From: Chara braunii
Taxonomy: Eukaryota; Streptophyta; Charophyceae; Charales; Characeae
Length of the DNA stretch: 50,848 nt
Assembly: GCA_003427395.1 (NCBI GenBank)
Contig: BFEA01000149.1
Coordinates: 1,709,360-1,760,207 of the forward strand
Direction: 5' to 3'
The position numbers were made by a program, and so were the translations under genes. Below, piece after piece: positions 11,632 to 22,550 of the stretch (positions are counted from its first letter, which is position 1; every line of letters begins with the position of its first letter). Below the pieces are notes generated by a model. It was not told the DNA's origin, ran no database searches, and worked only from the letters and a program-made list of their open reading frames with translations.

Positions 11632-11928
11632 AGGCACTGTCCTACTCGTCTGCATCTTCGACGCGCAATCCGCACAAATTCACAACTCACGACAGTTGCA
11701 CTATCACGCGTACCTCTACTCGTCTTCGGCCGCTAAAACCATCAGACGATCCGCAGAGATCCGCAACTGTTAACCAAACATCATTCACGTGTATACGACA
11801 TCGACAACCTCCAACCATCTACTGCCCACATAAGCGTCGCATTCTGGCCTCCCAAACGACCTACGGTAATATACAAGATGGACGACTACCTGCACGACTT
11901 CCCAAACTACCAAATCTACGAGATAAAG

Positions 11929-12062
11929 ACGGTCAGATGCCTTACATATTCGGACCGCCACCATATCAGTCTCACTAATTTTCTCTCCTCCTGGGACGGT
12001 CAGATGCCTTATATATTCGGACCGCCACCATATCAGTCTCACTAATTTTCTCTCCTCCTGGG
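11929..12062 (+). repeat. Tandem duplication, 67 bp
   Basis: ACGGTCAGATGCCTTAYATA to CTCTCCTCCTGGG occurs twice with a 67 bp offset and one difference. It lies just downstream of the stop of the minus-strand cupin gene. Confidence 0.9.
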
Positions 12063-12188
12063 ACCAACATACACGACACCGGTTACGTAACATTCGGTCA
12101 ATCCCATGCGATATCAATCACATGGCGGACTGCTAACCGAATTGCATCCAGTGCAATTATTCCGAGTACCCCATACGAGCGGCCTCCT

Positions 12189-13784
12189 CTACAACTTCTG
12201 TACCTCCTGCTGCTCTTTCTGAGAGCTTGACGGCGGCAGAATGACGGAATATTGCGCCCTCCGGGAGCGCAGTTTCTTCACAAGATCACTGGGAATGTTG
12301 AACGCCTCCTCGACGACGACCTCCGGCATGTTACTAAGCAAGGAGTTATGACCAGCAAGATGGCTCCAAAACGGTCGCGAAGACGTCATGACACTGACGA
12401 ACTCGAGAGCTTCATCCTTCGAGGCAACCTTAACCGACGGATAAAAGCGCGGGATGACAACGACAGACCCGGCATGCACGTGGGTGTCCAGAACGTTGCT
12501 GCCGTCCGGATGGACAATCTGAATCCGCCCGCTACCGCTGGTCACGTGCACAATCACGTGAGCATTGACGGACCATCCAGGGACCCTCACTGCGCCCTTC
12601 TCGAGTTTAACGACTGCGAGAGAGAAACTCAGGCCAAACTTTCCGAGCGCCGGCAGCAGTTCTTTGTTGACCAGCCGAATTTCACCGCCTTCATTGTGGA
12701 CCGCAGGAGTCGCCGCCTCCACATTGTAGGTGAAATCTCCCAAGAACCAAGCGGCGCTTCCCTGCTCTCGGTGACCACCTCCATGCCGCTTGGTGTGCGC
12801 GAGCCCATCCACGANTCTAAACNCGTCGCTNAGNATTTCCANGTGTGACAGCTTGCTCACNAACCGCTCCCACAACTCCGGATGCTGACTCTTACTCACC
12901 TTCACGATCCCCACCCCCTTCTGCGAATGGAGTAGTTTCTCCACATCTGACTCGTCCACGCCCCACGCTTGGGCGAGCACGTCCTTACTGAAGCCGTGAA
13001 GAACGCCGCCGTGCCCTGCGCGCCCTTCGCCCTCCCGCTTCGAGGCTCCCGCCAAGAAATAACACCCATCCGCCTCAGTCTTCCCACCCATCTCGCCCGC
13101 CAGTGATGCTGGGAAATCCGTAACTGCCAACGCCTTAAAGGTGGCCGTCTGACCGCCCTCCCTCTCGCTCTCGTGGTGACGAGTGCTCTGACCGCCCTTC
13201 TTCTTGCTCTCGTGGTGATGAGTGCTCTGACCGCCCTCCTTCTCGCTCTCGTGGCGATGAGTGCTCTGACCGCCCTCCCTCTCGCTCTCGTGGCGATGAG
13301 TGCTCTGACCGCCCTCCCTCTCGCTCACGTGGCGATGACTGCTGTGACCACCTTCGTGATGATGGTTGCAAATCCACGACACCCAGCCACGAGGAACTAC
13401 GAACATCTCCCCCTTCTTGAGTCTCCGAAGCGTTGCCGGGATACCCCACGGCGTCATCAGTCCTGCGTATGCTGAGCCTTCAAGCACGTAGATAACGTGA
13501 TGGCCCGACGAGTAGGTAGGGAGCAAGAAGCCATCCTCCTCCAGCGTAAGGTGCGCCGCCGAAAACCTCCTACCTGCGTCGGCTATGTGCTCGAACGACT
13601 CTGCCCACATCGACACTGACCCTCCGTCCGATTTCAGGACCTCATGGTGCTCAGTGTACTCGAGATGCCGTTCCCCCGTCTTGGTCTTGCCGCCCACGGC
13701 CTCTGCGACGACTACGAACACGCATGTCATCGCCAGTGCAAGCACTGCTTTGTACCTCACGCCAGTCGCCATAGCTGTCTCCAT
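12189..13784 (-). CDS. 11S globulin-like secreted bicupin
   Basis: Likely a storage-protein relative or other two-cupin protein of the secretory pathway. I chose the start METAM at 13784; a second Met lies at 13772, and the frame stays open upstream to 13862. Residues about 5-27 form a signal peptide (hydrophobic LALAMTCVFVVVAEA). The first cupin has GHHVIYVLEG and VVPRGWVSWIC. Then come about five His-rich 13-residue repeats (HRHESEREGGQST), then YFLAGASK and GFSKDVLAQAWGVDESDVEK, which match the legumin pattern F..G(F)...LA.AF.V. The second cupin has WSVNAHVIVHVTSGSGRIQI. The end, HNSLLSNMPEVVVEEAFNI, is the typical 11S C-terminus. Oddities: no intron, no Asn-Gly processing site and no conserved inter-chain cysteines. 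Six Ns (12815, 12823, 12831, 12834, 12842, 12861) hide residues. Family membership is firm; function as storage protein is inferred. Confidence 0.85.
   Translation of the reverse strand: METAMATGVRYKAVLALAMTCVFVVVAEAVGGKTKTGERHLEYTEHHEVLKSDGGSVSMWAESFEHIADAGRRFSAAHLTLEEDGFLLPTYSSGHHVIYVLEGSAYAGLMTPWGIPATLRRLKKGEMFVVPRGWVSWICNHHHEGGHSSHRHVSEREGGQSTHRHESEREGGQSTHRHESEKEGGQSTHHHESKKKGGQSTRHHESEREGGQTATFKALAVTDFPASLAGEMGGKTEADGCYFLAGASKREGEGRAGHGGVLHGFSKDVLAQAWGVDESDVEKLLHSQKGVGIVKVSKSQHPELWERXVSKLSHXEXXSDXFRXVDGLAHTKRHGGGHREQGSAAWFLGDFTYNVEAATPAVHNEGGEIRLVNKELLPALGKFGLSFSLAVVKLEKGAVRVPGWSVNAHVIVHVTSGSGRIQIVHPDGSNVLDTHVHAGSVVVIPRFYPSVKVASKDEALEFVSVMTSSRPFWSHLAGHNSLLSNMPEVVVEEAFNIPSDLVKKLRSRRAQYSVILPPSSSQKEQQEVQKL
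13151..13345 (-). repeat. In-frame 39 bp minisatellite inside the cupin gene
   Basis: Five units of 39 bp keep the reading frame and encode HRHESEREGGQST-like repeats. They sit after the first cupin barrel, where legumins tolerate charged, variable insertions. The His pairs suggest metal or pH-dependent binding, which is inference. Confidence 0.95.
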
Positions 13785-14001
13785 AGCTACCTTACACAGA
13801 GGTTTCTTCTTCTTCAATCTCCTCGAACGCCAGGCCGTACACAAAGCCGAAGCTACGCCCACCGTTTTGCGTTATCAGCTAACCGTAGAATGGACGGAAC
13901 CTGCTGACTCGCACGTCAAACCCCTGCTCACGAGTCTTTTTGATTTCTATCGTCGAGCGGCTCCTACGTCCATATTTGACCAGGAAAGAAACGACGCGGC
14001 C

Positions 14002-14008
14002 ATTTATA
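14002..14008 (-). promoter_or_regulatory. Possible TATA box of the cupin gene
   Basis: TATAAAT on the minus strand lies about 220 bp upstream of the chosen start codon. Weak support: the motif is common by chance and no transcript data are available. Confidence 0.25.
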
Positions 14009-14321
14009 TGATTCGTACTGGCGTTAGTGCGAGGCAAATCGTGACCGGTGGCCCGTGGGGGGTCCTCATGACTTGTGACGCCTTGCCCTCTGTCAAAGCC
14101 TGTCGCTCACGGCTTAGTGCACTACCGCCACTCTACTGGTGCCTGGGACGAACCACTGGCCGTAGGACCAGGCCCCGCGGGTGTAGTATTCATGCCCGAA
14201 AACTTCGAAAAGCATGAGGCTGGTGGTTATTTCGAGCACGTTGGCGCTTCCTGGCGTGAACATAGCACCAGTCGTCCCTGCCGCTTACCACCCACGGACC
14301 TTTTTGTTCTCCTCTCAACTC

Positions 14322-14824
14322 TCAATTCACCTGCCGCTACGTACCACTACTACTAAGGCTATACAGGGGACCCTTGCAAACATAGCTGCCTCGCGACGAA
14401 GAGATTGCATGTTGCCCTTTGCCCCAGTCGTTTGGGTGCAGGGTGGCGCCGCCAGCGGGGGGCCTGCTAACACAAGGACAGAGCATTTGCAAGTAGCTGT
14501 GCCTCCCTTTTCATCTTCCCCCACCCCCATCTAGTAGCTACTTGATGGGGTTGGCGGAAGACGAAAAGGGAGGTGCAGCTACCGGCAAATGCTCCGTCCT
14601 CTACTCAATTGGGGTGGGGGAAGACGAAAAGGGAGGTGCAGCTGTTGGTCCTTGTGTTAGCTGGGCCCCACCGGCGGGCCCAACCCTGCACAGTGACCCT
14701 AAACCACTGGGGCAAGGGGGCAAAAAAGGGCAACTTTCAATCCTTTCATCGCCGCGATGAAGGTATGCTTGCATGGGTACCCTGTATAGCCTCAGGAGTA
14801 GTGATACGTAGTGGAAGGTGAACT
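14322..14824. mobile_element. Long inverted-repeat (foldback or MULE-like) element
   Basis: The left half (from about 14322) is an imperfect inverse of the right half (to about 14824). Paired landmarks are CTACGTACCACTACTACTAAGG, GGCTATACAGGG, GCAAATGCTCTGTCC and CTCCCTTTTCATCTTCCCCC. Weaker pairing may extend to about 14190 and 14970. Arms this long with almost no centre resemble foldback or Mutator-like non-autonomous elements. It lies just upstream of the cupin gene. No clear target duplication was found. Confidence 0.7.
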
Positions 14825-15244
14825 GACGCTCAAGCGTTGGCTTAGGTAAGACACTGTCTAGGGTGGCTCTGAGGAAACATTGGGTTCCGGACGGGCCTTG
14901 TGACGCCCAACCTCATGCCCAGCGCGACTTCCTGTTTTCGTTGTGACAGGGGGCCCGGAAGTGCATACTACTGGTGTGCCAAGGATTTTGGGAAAGTGGG
15001 GTGCAGTCCTGGGTCGGAACTGAGATCTCCGGTGTCAAGTTTCGTGGATGGAAATGCCAGTGGTCGCTGTGCTGGGTCAGGTCTTGGGTTTTGCCTTTTT
15101 CGGGGTCGAGTATCTAATTTCACCGGCCCCATCGCCTTGGGCGGGCTCGCACCTGGTGCACTGATGGAACATAGTGTGTGTCTCTCTGTTCAAACATCTG
15201 TCACCGGCGGGTTTCACATATCTCCGGTTCCGACGTGGACGGGA
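14825..15244. other. Region without supported gene
   Basis: GC-moderate sequence between the inverted-repeat element and the retroelement. Part of it (to about 14970) may belong to the outer arm of the foldback element. No gene is visible. Confidence 0.4.
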
Positions 15245-15893
15245 AGTGGTTAGAGAATAGCAACTATCGTTGCAAAGCTCGCCTCATATTAATAGTGGTG
15301 AGGGTATCAGGATGATTGAAGTAAGGAAGAAAGAAAGAACCCAAGTTCTGCAAGGAGGATATCGTCTAGAATTTCTGGGACGTATGTTCTCGTCATCCCT
15401 TATGGTCTTAGCGCTAGCATAACGGAGAGTTTCATAGGATACTTCAGAAAAAAAACTAAGCTTTCGTAACCAAAAGATAAGAGCATCAAGAAACCACAAA
15501 AAAACGTTATGTCATTCCATTTTTTGCAATTCACCAAATCGTGAAACAACATTTACCCAACTGAATGAGGAAAAAGTGGGAGGAAACAAAGAATCGCGAA
15601 TTAAGATGTTAAGACACATAGCCGAAACAGTGAGAAGGTAGAAGACGAGACAAATGAAGAGAAATGGGCGGACACTTATCCTAGTCAGCAAGGGCGGTAA
15701 CTCAACAGGATGAAAGAAGGATATGAGGGGGAACGAGATGAGTGGGAAGAGGAGGAAGACATATTCCGGACGGTATGGAAGCAAAGATAGGGTAGGTTGA
15801 AACGAGGAGATGAAAGAGAGCAACAGTGTAGGATGAACCAGTAGCCACCATCAGTAGTCTTGAAGCCCGAGCGATATCAACATGGAGCACAAG

Positions 15894-17396
15894 CTATGAG
15901 TCCGATGAACGGAGAACAGGCGGAATTAAACGCCGTTCAACCCGTTGTCCATCTTTGTCCGGCCTTAACGGGTCCGAGAACCCCCGTTGAATCCCGTTTA
16001 ACGGAAAAATGGGAGTGTCCCGTTGATTTTCGAGAAACGGAATTGGCGCGTCAAGCCTCGGACACGTGGCCCTACACGCCCAAAACGAAAAAAAATAAAA
16101 AACAATGACCCCTATTAACAGGGAGGGGTGGTCAAACATGCCCCTCTCTTTCGAACACTGTGAGCACATGTGTGTGCATGTGGGTGCATGTCCTTTTCCA
16201 AAGGGCCCCTACATATTAGCAAGGACCCCTCGTGGAGTAGAGATGAATATTGAACTTGTAATCTGTCTGCGTGGGTCGAGAATATATACTCTGGATTCGA
16301 ATTCAGGTTTGTGCATCACACTGAGCACAATTATGGGTCACTAATTCTCTATTTTTTTGTTTTTATTTTGTTTCTATTTTTTATTATTATTTTTTTTTCC
16401 ATTTTTTTTTGTTTTCTCGTTTTTTTTTTTCTTAGGAATACGTATAGTGGCCCTAAAGGGTTCTACTTACCACATGCACAAACGACAAAACATATGGCGG
16501 TGTATTATTCCACGTTCTAGCAGCAGATCCATTCTTTTTTTTTTTTTTTTTTTTGAAAGTCCAAGGTGTTGTAGCGGCCAAGGACCGGACCCGCGGTGAT
16601 TGCTGGTAGAAGCAGCCAATGGTTGTCCTGATAGGATAGGCCACCTACCGTACCCAGCCCCACATTAATACTCCCAGCACACCCCCTGTCCCTACTATCC
16701 TACCTCAGTGTGGCCAACACTCAGGACCATCACCCTACTAGTATTGAGGGCAACTTCGACCAGACAGCAGTGACAAGCATCAGGGCTGGGCCAACCTCCC
16801 AACCCTAATTGAAGCGGAAGCAGAAGAACCTTGCCGTACGGGACCTCTGACGTCAGGCTCATGCAATCTTCTACAGGCCCAAATCAAGGAGTCTACCCAC
16901 CACTGGCCAACAGGATTACCTAAGCAATGGAGGGCAAAAAATATGTTGTTTATGGTTTTGATTTTTTTTTAAATACAGGAAGTTAAAAAAAAAAATTTAA
17001 AAATGATATTGTACATCTTTAAAAGATCTACAACCCTTTTTTTTTTCTGTTTTTTTTTGTTTTAGCCCTTAGAAAATCTTTGTGAAACCCCCCAAAAAGA
17101 ATTCATGTCATTTCTTGTTTTTGTTTTTTTTTCATTGTGCTTATGTTTTTGATTTTTTCAAAATATATTCAAAGCTAAAAAAGTAAAAATAAAAATATAC
17201 GGTTCTAGACCTTGAAAAGATCTACAACCCCATTTTTTAAAATTTTTTTCCCTATTATGTTTAGACCAGGAAAAAAATCATTGCGGACCCCGTTTTTCCC
17301 TTATAACGGACGTTTGAATGAGGATTCAACGTGGATTCAACGCACGTTGAATAATTCAACACGGAACCCGCGTTAAATCCAAAATCCGACATATAA
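15894..17396. mobile_element. 1,503 bp inserted TIR element with 8 bp target duplication
   Basis: AGCACAAG flanks it on both sides (15886-15893 and 17397-17404). Copy B has the empty site (AAGCACGAGAACC near 23209). The ends read CTATGAGTCCGAT and, inverted, TTATATGTCGGAT (9 of 13 match). Internally CCGTTGAATCC motifs recur in inverse form near both ends. No transposase is visible, so it is non-autonomous. An 8 bp duplication fits hAT- or P-like transposition; the class is inferred. Confidence 0.8.
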
Positions 17397-17944
17397 AGCA
17401 CAAGAACCTTTCATCCTAGTGGTCAGACGTCACAGGCACGAAAGCGTCAACGGACAATTAGATCTCATGGAGGGAGGTTTATCGGCAGCAACCCGACCTC
17501 ATTGGCCATATGTTTCGAGTGGCACCGATAGACCAATCATTATCATGGGCATCACTAAGGATCAAGATACTAATGCTACCGCTACTTAGACTTAAATAGA
17601 AAGCTAGGCAGCGATGGGGAGGAGTCATCTGGATATCTTCGTTGAAGGAGACACTTATTTTCTGGGTGGCATCAATAATTCAATGATGCTGGGTCTGATC
17701 CGGAGGCTTCTTCCTGGGATATAATCGTAGCGAAACCATGACACAATGTTTTTTCAGTTGGTCGTCGGGAAGCAGGGACGGCGGATTCAAACAAGTATTG
17801 ACGATGTCAATTACAGAACATCAATACTGCAGCAGTGGTCAGAGAGGCGGAGCAGCTGAGTCGGTGAAGAGGATATAAGAGCTCTGGTGTTGTGAAGGAA
17901 TGCAGGGAGATGAAAAAACTCGTGTCGGAATGGGTCGTAGGCAG

Positions 17945-17945
17945 A

Positions 17946-18019
<74 letters not shown>
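17945..18019. repeat. (GA)n microsatellite
   Basis: About 70 bp of GA dinucleotides inside copy A. It creates Ser/Leu-rich open frames on the minus strand that are not genes. Confidence 0.97.
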
Positions 18020-18027
<8 letters not shown>

Positions 18028-18965
18028 GAGCGCTCCGGTCTGAAGGATGGAAGGGATAGGATATAAGAGCTCCAGTGATGTAGAGGTATATAGGGACTCC
18101 AAGATGGAAAGACTCGTGTCGAAATGGAAAGGAAAAAGTCGGTAGACAGCGGATTAGGGAGAGAGAGAGAGAGAGCTCCAGCGTGAAGAATAAAAGGGAT
18201 AGGTGAAGAGTAGTCGGAGAAGTGAAGGCGGAGCAACGACGCGATGAACTTGCAAGGTCGGTGCAATCGCAGGGCGAAGAGATGGAAAGGAGCGAGGGTA
18301 CGAAAAATATAATGGATATTGTAGGGGAGATTGGTCCGATAACTAGGCAGGGAACGCAATTACCCGGTTCGTGGGCTCCCACTAATGTGAACGTTTTTCG
18401 GATCGTTATTTTTATAGGGTCCGCCCAAATGGTATGCCCTATAGCGTAATTTGTTGAATTCAAAGGTCTCCCTGTTTTGCATAAAGAAAACCCTTTACAA
18501 ACAATATTTTCCGCTACTCTTAGAAGTTAGATGCAAATTCTATCTGAAGAGATGGTTCCAATTTGTCAAACAACGAACCTAATATTTCCAACAATCAGCA
18601 AACTTACTAAAAAAAGCAGATAACGCTCCATCAAAGTAGTGGTCTGGGTAGCCTCAACTCTAACTGTCTAAGTTCCTTCTTGAGCGCAAACAGGAAAGTC
18701 AGTTCAGCCAGAGGCATAGTGCAAAGGGTCAGACTCTATGTAAGAATAAGCTGATGACGATAAGTTTTTGTTGCTTGCTAGAAAAGGAAGAAAAATCATG
18801 TATTGCTTAAAAGGTAATGATGTCGAAGGTGAGCAACACAGCCTGGTTATGATCAGTAGGAGCACAGCGTATCCCCATAGGTTGTGGAAAGACATGAAAC
18901 TGACAACCTAAAAAATCCCATCTTCCTCCGGAGTTGGTTTCCTCTAGAGTCAGGTTTTTGTCATA

Positions 18966-19946
18966 CTAGCAACTTCTGAGCAAGTGCAGAATGTGGTCAG
19001 CCTTCCTTCGTAACAACGAATTCCCTTGCTTGAATCTGACAGAGATTGATACATTGTCAACCAATCTCACTCCGTGTATCAAAACACGATCCTTCCCTAA
19101 AGAGCATAAGAAATGAAATTCGTTGAACATACATAACATAGTAGCCAGCACAGAGCTAGAAGATTTCCCCATAGGGACGCCAGTATTCTGCTCGAGTAGT
19201 TTTCCCACGGCCATAACATAGGTATGTTGAAGATTAAAATCGACCAAGTCCTCAATTAGCGAGAAACTTATGAACTTCCGATCCATGATACACTTCCTTG
19301 AGGAGAGCTTAGCTCCTTTCCCTCTCTTTTTAACCCAGACACCATCAAACCCTCGAAATCTAAAACAATAAGAGAACCAACAGACTTAGTCACGGATGGA
19401 AGAATGGGGTAACTTACTAAACATTTCTTTCACGTCGAACCTTGCACTAATGAGAGCATCCGAGATAGGGATGGAGTGGTAAAATATATTTAAAGCTATT
19501 GTTAACTCCTGTGTGCTATAAAGGTTGAAGCGTGACATAGTGGAGAGGTTGTTTACGAATACGTTCAGGTTGTAATTCGTTTGCATGCCAAGAGAGAAGG
19601 TTCGAACGACGTAGGATATATTGGTCTCCATTTTTGTACATCCTTATGCTTGGGAATGGCGTACCCCCTACCCAAACATTCTTTCTTATTTCATTTGCCT
19701 ATTGACTCAAAGCGAGCCTCGCAGAACTTCACCCGACAATCTTCCAAGAGACTTGCCTCATCCTTATCCTTGACTATACGGAAACCCGGAATTTTGCAAA
19801 AACAACAAGTTGATATATCGCTGATAAAAAACAAGGGAACAAAATAGCGTGTCACCAGGGTTATGATCCACGGGTGCTGCTACCAAACCGTTAAGAATTT
19901 TCTTCCATTTTGAGACACTTTGAGGAACGAAAGGCAGTTCTTGCAA
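18966..19946 (-). pseudogene. Reverse transcriptase fragment, inactivated
   Basis: One minus-strand frame, broken by stops (for example TAA at 19386-19388), encodes RT signatures in order. APVDHNPGD lies near the start, motif A is FDVKEMFSKLP (about 19440), then QNTGVPMGKSSSSVLA (motif B), then RLVDNVSI (motif C). Motif C normally carries two acidic residues; here the second is Asn, so the enzyme would be dead even without the stops. Spacing and the GVPMG motif B recall Penelope-like or other non-LTR RTs more than Gypsy or Copia; the exact class is uncertain. No GIY-YIG domain was found after it. Confidence 0.65.
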
Positions 19947-20977
19947 CTCTCGCAGATCACAGGAAAGTAGGCAATCATTGTCTGAATCAACAATCGTGAG
20001 GGTAGCGGGAAATTGGGAGAGCGAGGAGAGATGGTAGCTGACGGGACAGGAGAGGAAGGGTTATGTGTGGAGTGAAGAGTGAGAGGGGTACAAAGAGAAT
20101 GAGGTACAAGTTGTTTGAAACATGATCTTAGTGATACGGAGGAAATAGAGAGATTGAGAGGTTCGGGTGTAGGTGAAGGAATTTGTTTGAGGGACCGGTG
20201 TAGTTGTGATCGCAGGTATCTTAGAGTGCACACAGAGGAGGGGAGGATATTGCGAGAGTTATGGAGCCAAGAGGGAAGCATGATGGAATCTTTAGCCCTA
20301 AAGATGATGGCACGGTGTTCATTTATTGTGGGGAGTAATGAGTAGACGAGAGACATAAATTTTGAGTGAAGTGAAGATTTAGTAAGCGGGAGGGGGTATT
20401 CAGGTCCGATAAGCTCAAAGAAAGCATTCCGAACGTTGTTGCAAGAGCAGATCATGTTAGGCTGTCGTGACTCGTGAGTAGATTCTGAAATGAAAGTTGT
20501 ATAACAACTGCGCCAGACACTTGTTTTTTGTCCAAACTACACGCATTTGTCGTGAAAGCATACTGACTAGGGAGGTAGGGAATCTAGGGATATTAGTTTC
20601 TCGAATCAGGCGAGCACACAAAATTCGAACAACCGATTTAGAAAGTTGTCATAGTATTTGATTAGAAAAATGAGGTGTCTTCGAAGGGAGATCCCAAACT
20701 TTCGTTGGAATTGTCGTGAAACCTTCCTTGAGAAACATCTGGCTACGTTATAGGCAAACATCATATTATTGAAAGACCACTTGTAAAAAATTCTTCTTTC
20801 GTTAGGATGATTGAGAAGTCGAGACACAGGCAACTTTAAGGACTCCGAGCGAGAGCAAAATTTGGAGACAGAGTCTACCCTGAATGGGCACTCATTTTCA
20901 ATCCATAGTTTATAGTATTTGAGTTTATCCCTACCAAACTTAGTCATTACTACCAATGCCCCAAAGACTTGCTTCAA
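19880..20977 (-). pseudogene. Upstream coding remains of the RT element
   Basis: Two minus-strand open stretches (20606-20977 and 19880-20455) share one frame and precede the RT. They are basic and Ser/Pro/Leu-rich, without a motif I recognise, and overlap the start of the RT frame. Their position suggests the N-terminal half of the same polyprotein, broken by frameshift. Confidence 0.35.
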
Positions 20978-21251
20978 TACTTTCCATGAATCGCGCGAAA
21001 TACAACCACCTTTCGAAACTGTTGAAAAGGACTCGATGCCCAGCCGAACACACTCATTAAAGATATATAGCAGAGAAGTTGACGTTATGCGGCGAACTTA
21101 TGCCTACCGAAGTAACATAGAGCGCATTGCCAGAGAGCTTCACCGTTCTAGTGAGCTCATCCATATTCTTCTTGATGGTCTCGTATTCGCGGCATAGAGT
21201 CTCCACTTGCCTTTCGAGCCGCTCACGCTCCACCTCGATATGAGATCTGCG

Positions 21252-21809
21252 CTAGGATTCCGGTACAACGACAAATCTTTGTGCGTCAGTATTTCCCAAT
21301 AACAAATCACAGGCATCGTTAATCTTACAGCCCACGATCAAACCGATTTGTTCGTCAAAGTCTTGTCTCTTCTTGAGTTTGTGTAATGTTTTCTCCTTTG
21401 TCTCCTTCACCTTACGTTTCTCATCTTCTTCTTTCATTAATTTTTCCTTCTCGCGGATCGCCTCTTGTCTAGCCTCGAGTTCGGAAGCCATAAACTCGAA
21501 GACGAAGACTCTGTCTAATTTTTCCTGGTTTAGTTTGCACAAGGGCGGCCTGGGAACAATCATTTAGCCCGAGTTATAGCTGGAATTGGGATTTAGATTA
21601 GCAACCTGGGTAGATGGGGGAGGGGTTAGAGCGAGCAGCGGTGCTTGCGATGCAGAGAACATAGATGAGTTGGCGTCTGAGGGGGATAGAGTCAAGGGCG
21701 GGGAAGCAGGCACACATGGTTGCCGCGAGAAAGAAGGCGGCCGGTAAGGACAATCACGCGCGAAGTGACCCGACATGTTACAATTGTAGCAAAGCCTGGG
21801 GGACGACAT
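21252..21809 (-). pseudogene. CCHC zinc-knuckle and coiled-coil protein of the RT element
   Basis: The first part (21564-21809) starts MSSPRLCYNCNMSGHFARDC, a C-X2-C-X4-H-X4-C knuckle as in gag proteins, then a Ser/Pro-rich linker. A TAA directly precedes an in-frame continuation (21252-21563) rich in Glu and Lys (ELEARQEAIREKEKLMKEED), a clear coiled coil. Nucleic-acid binding is expected from the knuckle. The stop separates the two modules; they may be two ORFs or one decayed ORF. Confidence 0.6.
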
Positions 21810-22548
21810 TATGTGTGAGGCGAGATAGGGTTATGACAAAGAACAATCGAATCCTGCAAAAATCACAGAGACAAAAGCACGTCAGACAACATAATGTACT
21901 AAAGGAGACTCCGATCCTTATCTTTCTGAGCAGAATTGAAAGAGGTAATTTGATATAACGGGTGTAAGGCACGTAAGGGGCAATTGCTTACTAAGTGTAG
22001 ACGATCTAGAAGGGTGAAGGGCAGAGAAAAAGGGCAAAAGCTCGAGTCGAGGAGGTGTAGAGCGAAGGTAATAAGTTGGAAACGAAGGGTGGAAGGCGAA
22101 GGGCAAGCAACGAAGGGTGGAAGGCGAAGGGCAAGCAACGAAGGGTGGAAGGCGAAGGGCAAGCAACGAAGGGTTTGGTAACGAAACACGTCTAGAGAAA
22201 ACACTTACTTAGTTGAACTGGTGACGGGTAAAGAAAGAGGGCACACACTCGAGTCGAGAAGGTGTAGAGTGAAAGGCAAGAGGTTAATATGTTAGAAACG
22301 AAGGGTGGAAGACAAAAGGCAAATAACGACGGGTACGGAAGACGAATAAATGACGAACAAGAGATGAACAAAAACGAACGAAAGCGAACGAAGGACGAAC
22401 AAAAGGTGAGCGAAGAACGAACGGAAGACGAACGGAAGATTATCGAAAGATGAACAAAAGACGAACAAAAGACGAACAAAGGTCGAACAAACCCAACAAC
22501 CACCCTACTGTAGGAAAAATTATACACAAGTTATTGCTTGAGCCGCAG
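21810..22548. repeat. Leader region with short tandem repeats
   Basis: Three exact 28 bp units (CGAAGGGTGGAAGGCGAAGG plus GCAAGCAA) start at 22083, 22111 and 22139. A degenerate (GACGAACAAAA)n-like tract covers 22330-22490. No gene is visible. Confidence 0.8.
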
Positions 22549-22550
22549 AA

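Larger units (their letters stand above)
15245..18450 (-). repeat. Left direct repeat (copy A) of a degraded retroelement
   Basis: Begins AGTGGTTAGAG and aligns with 22551-23758 along its first part. Shared landmarks are CAACTATCGTTGCAAAGCTC, ATAAGAGCATCAAGAAACCA, CATCCTAGTGGTCAGACGTC and GAGGTTTATCGGCAG. It is split at 15894-17396 by a nested element. Past 17940, where copy B is cut, it continues with a (GA)n run and a degenerate second copy of GAGGATATAAGAGCTC. Relative to the minus-strand coding region it is the 3' flank. Confidence 0.8.

Noticed and set aside
13585-14217. 210-codon plus-strand frame overlapping the cupin gene
   Set aside because: It is largely antisense to the signal-peptide and first-cupin coding region, and shows no domain.
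17807-18463. 218-codon minus-strand frame with a Ser-Leu run
   Set aside because: It runs through the (GA)n tract within the direct repeat and is not conserved in copy B.
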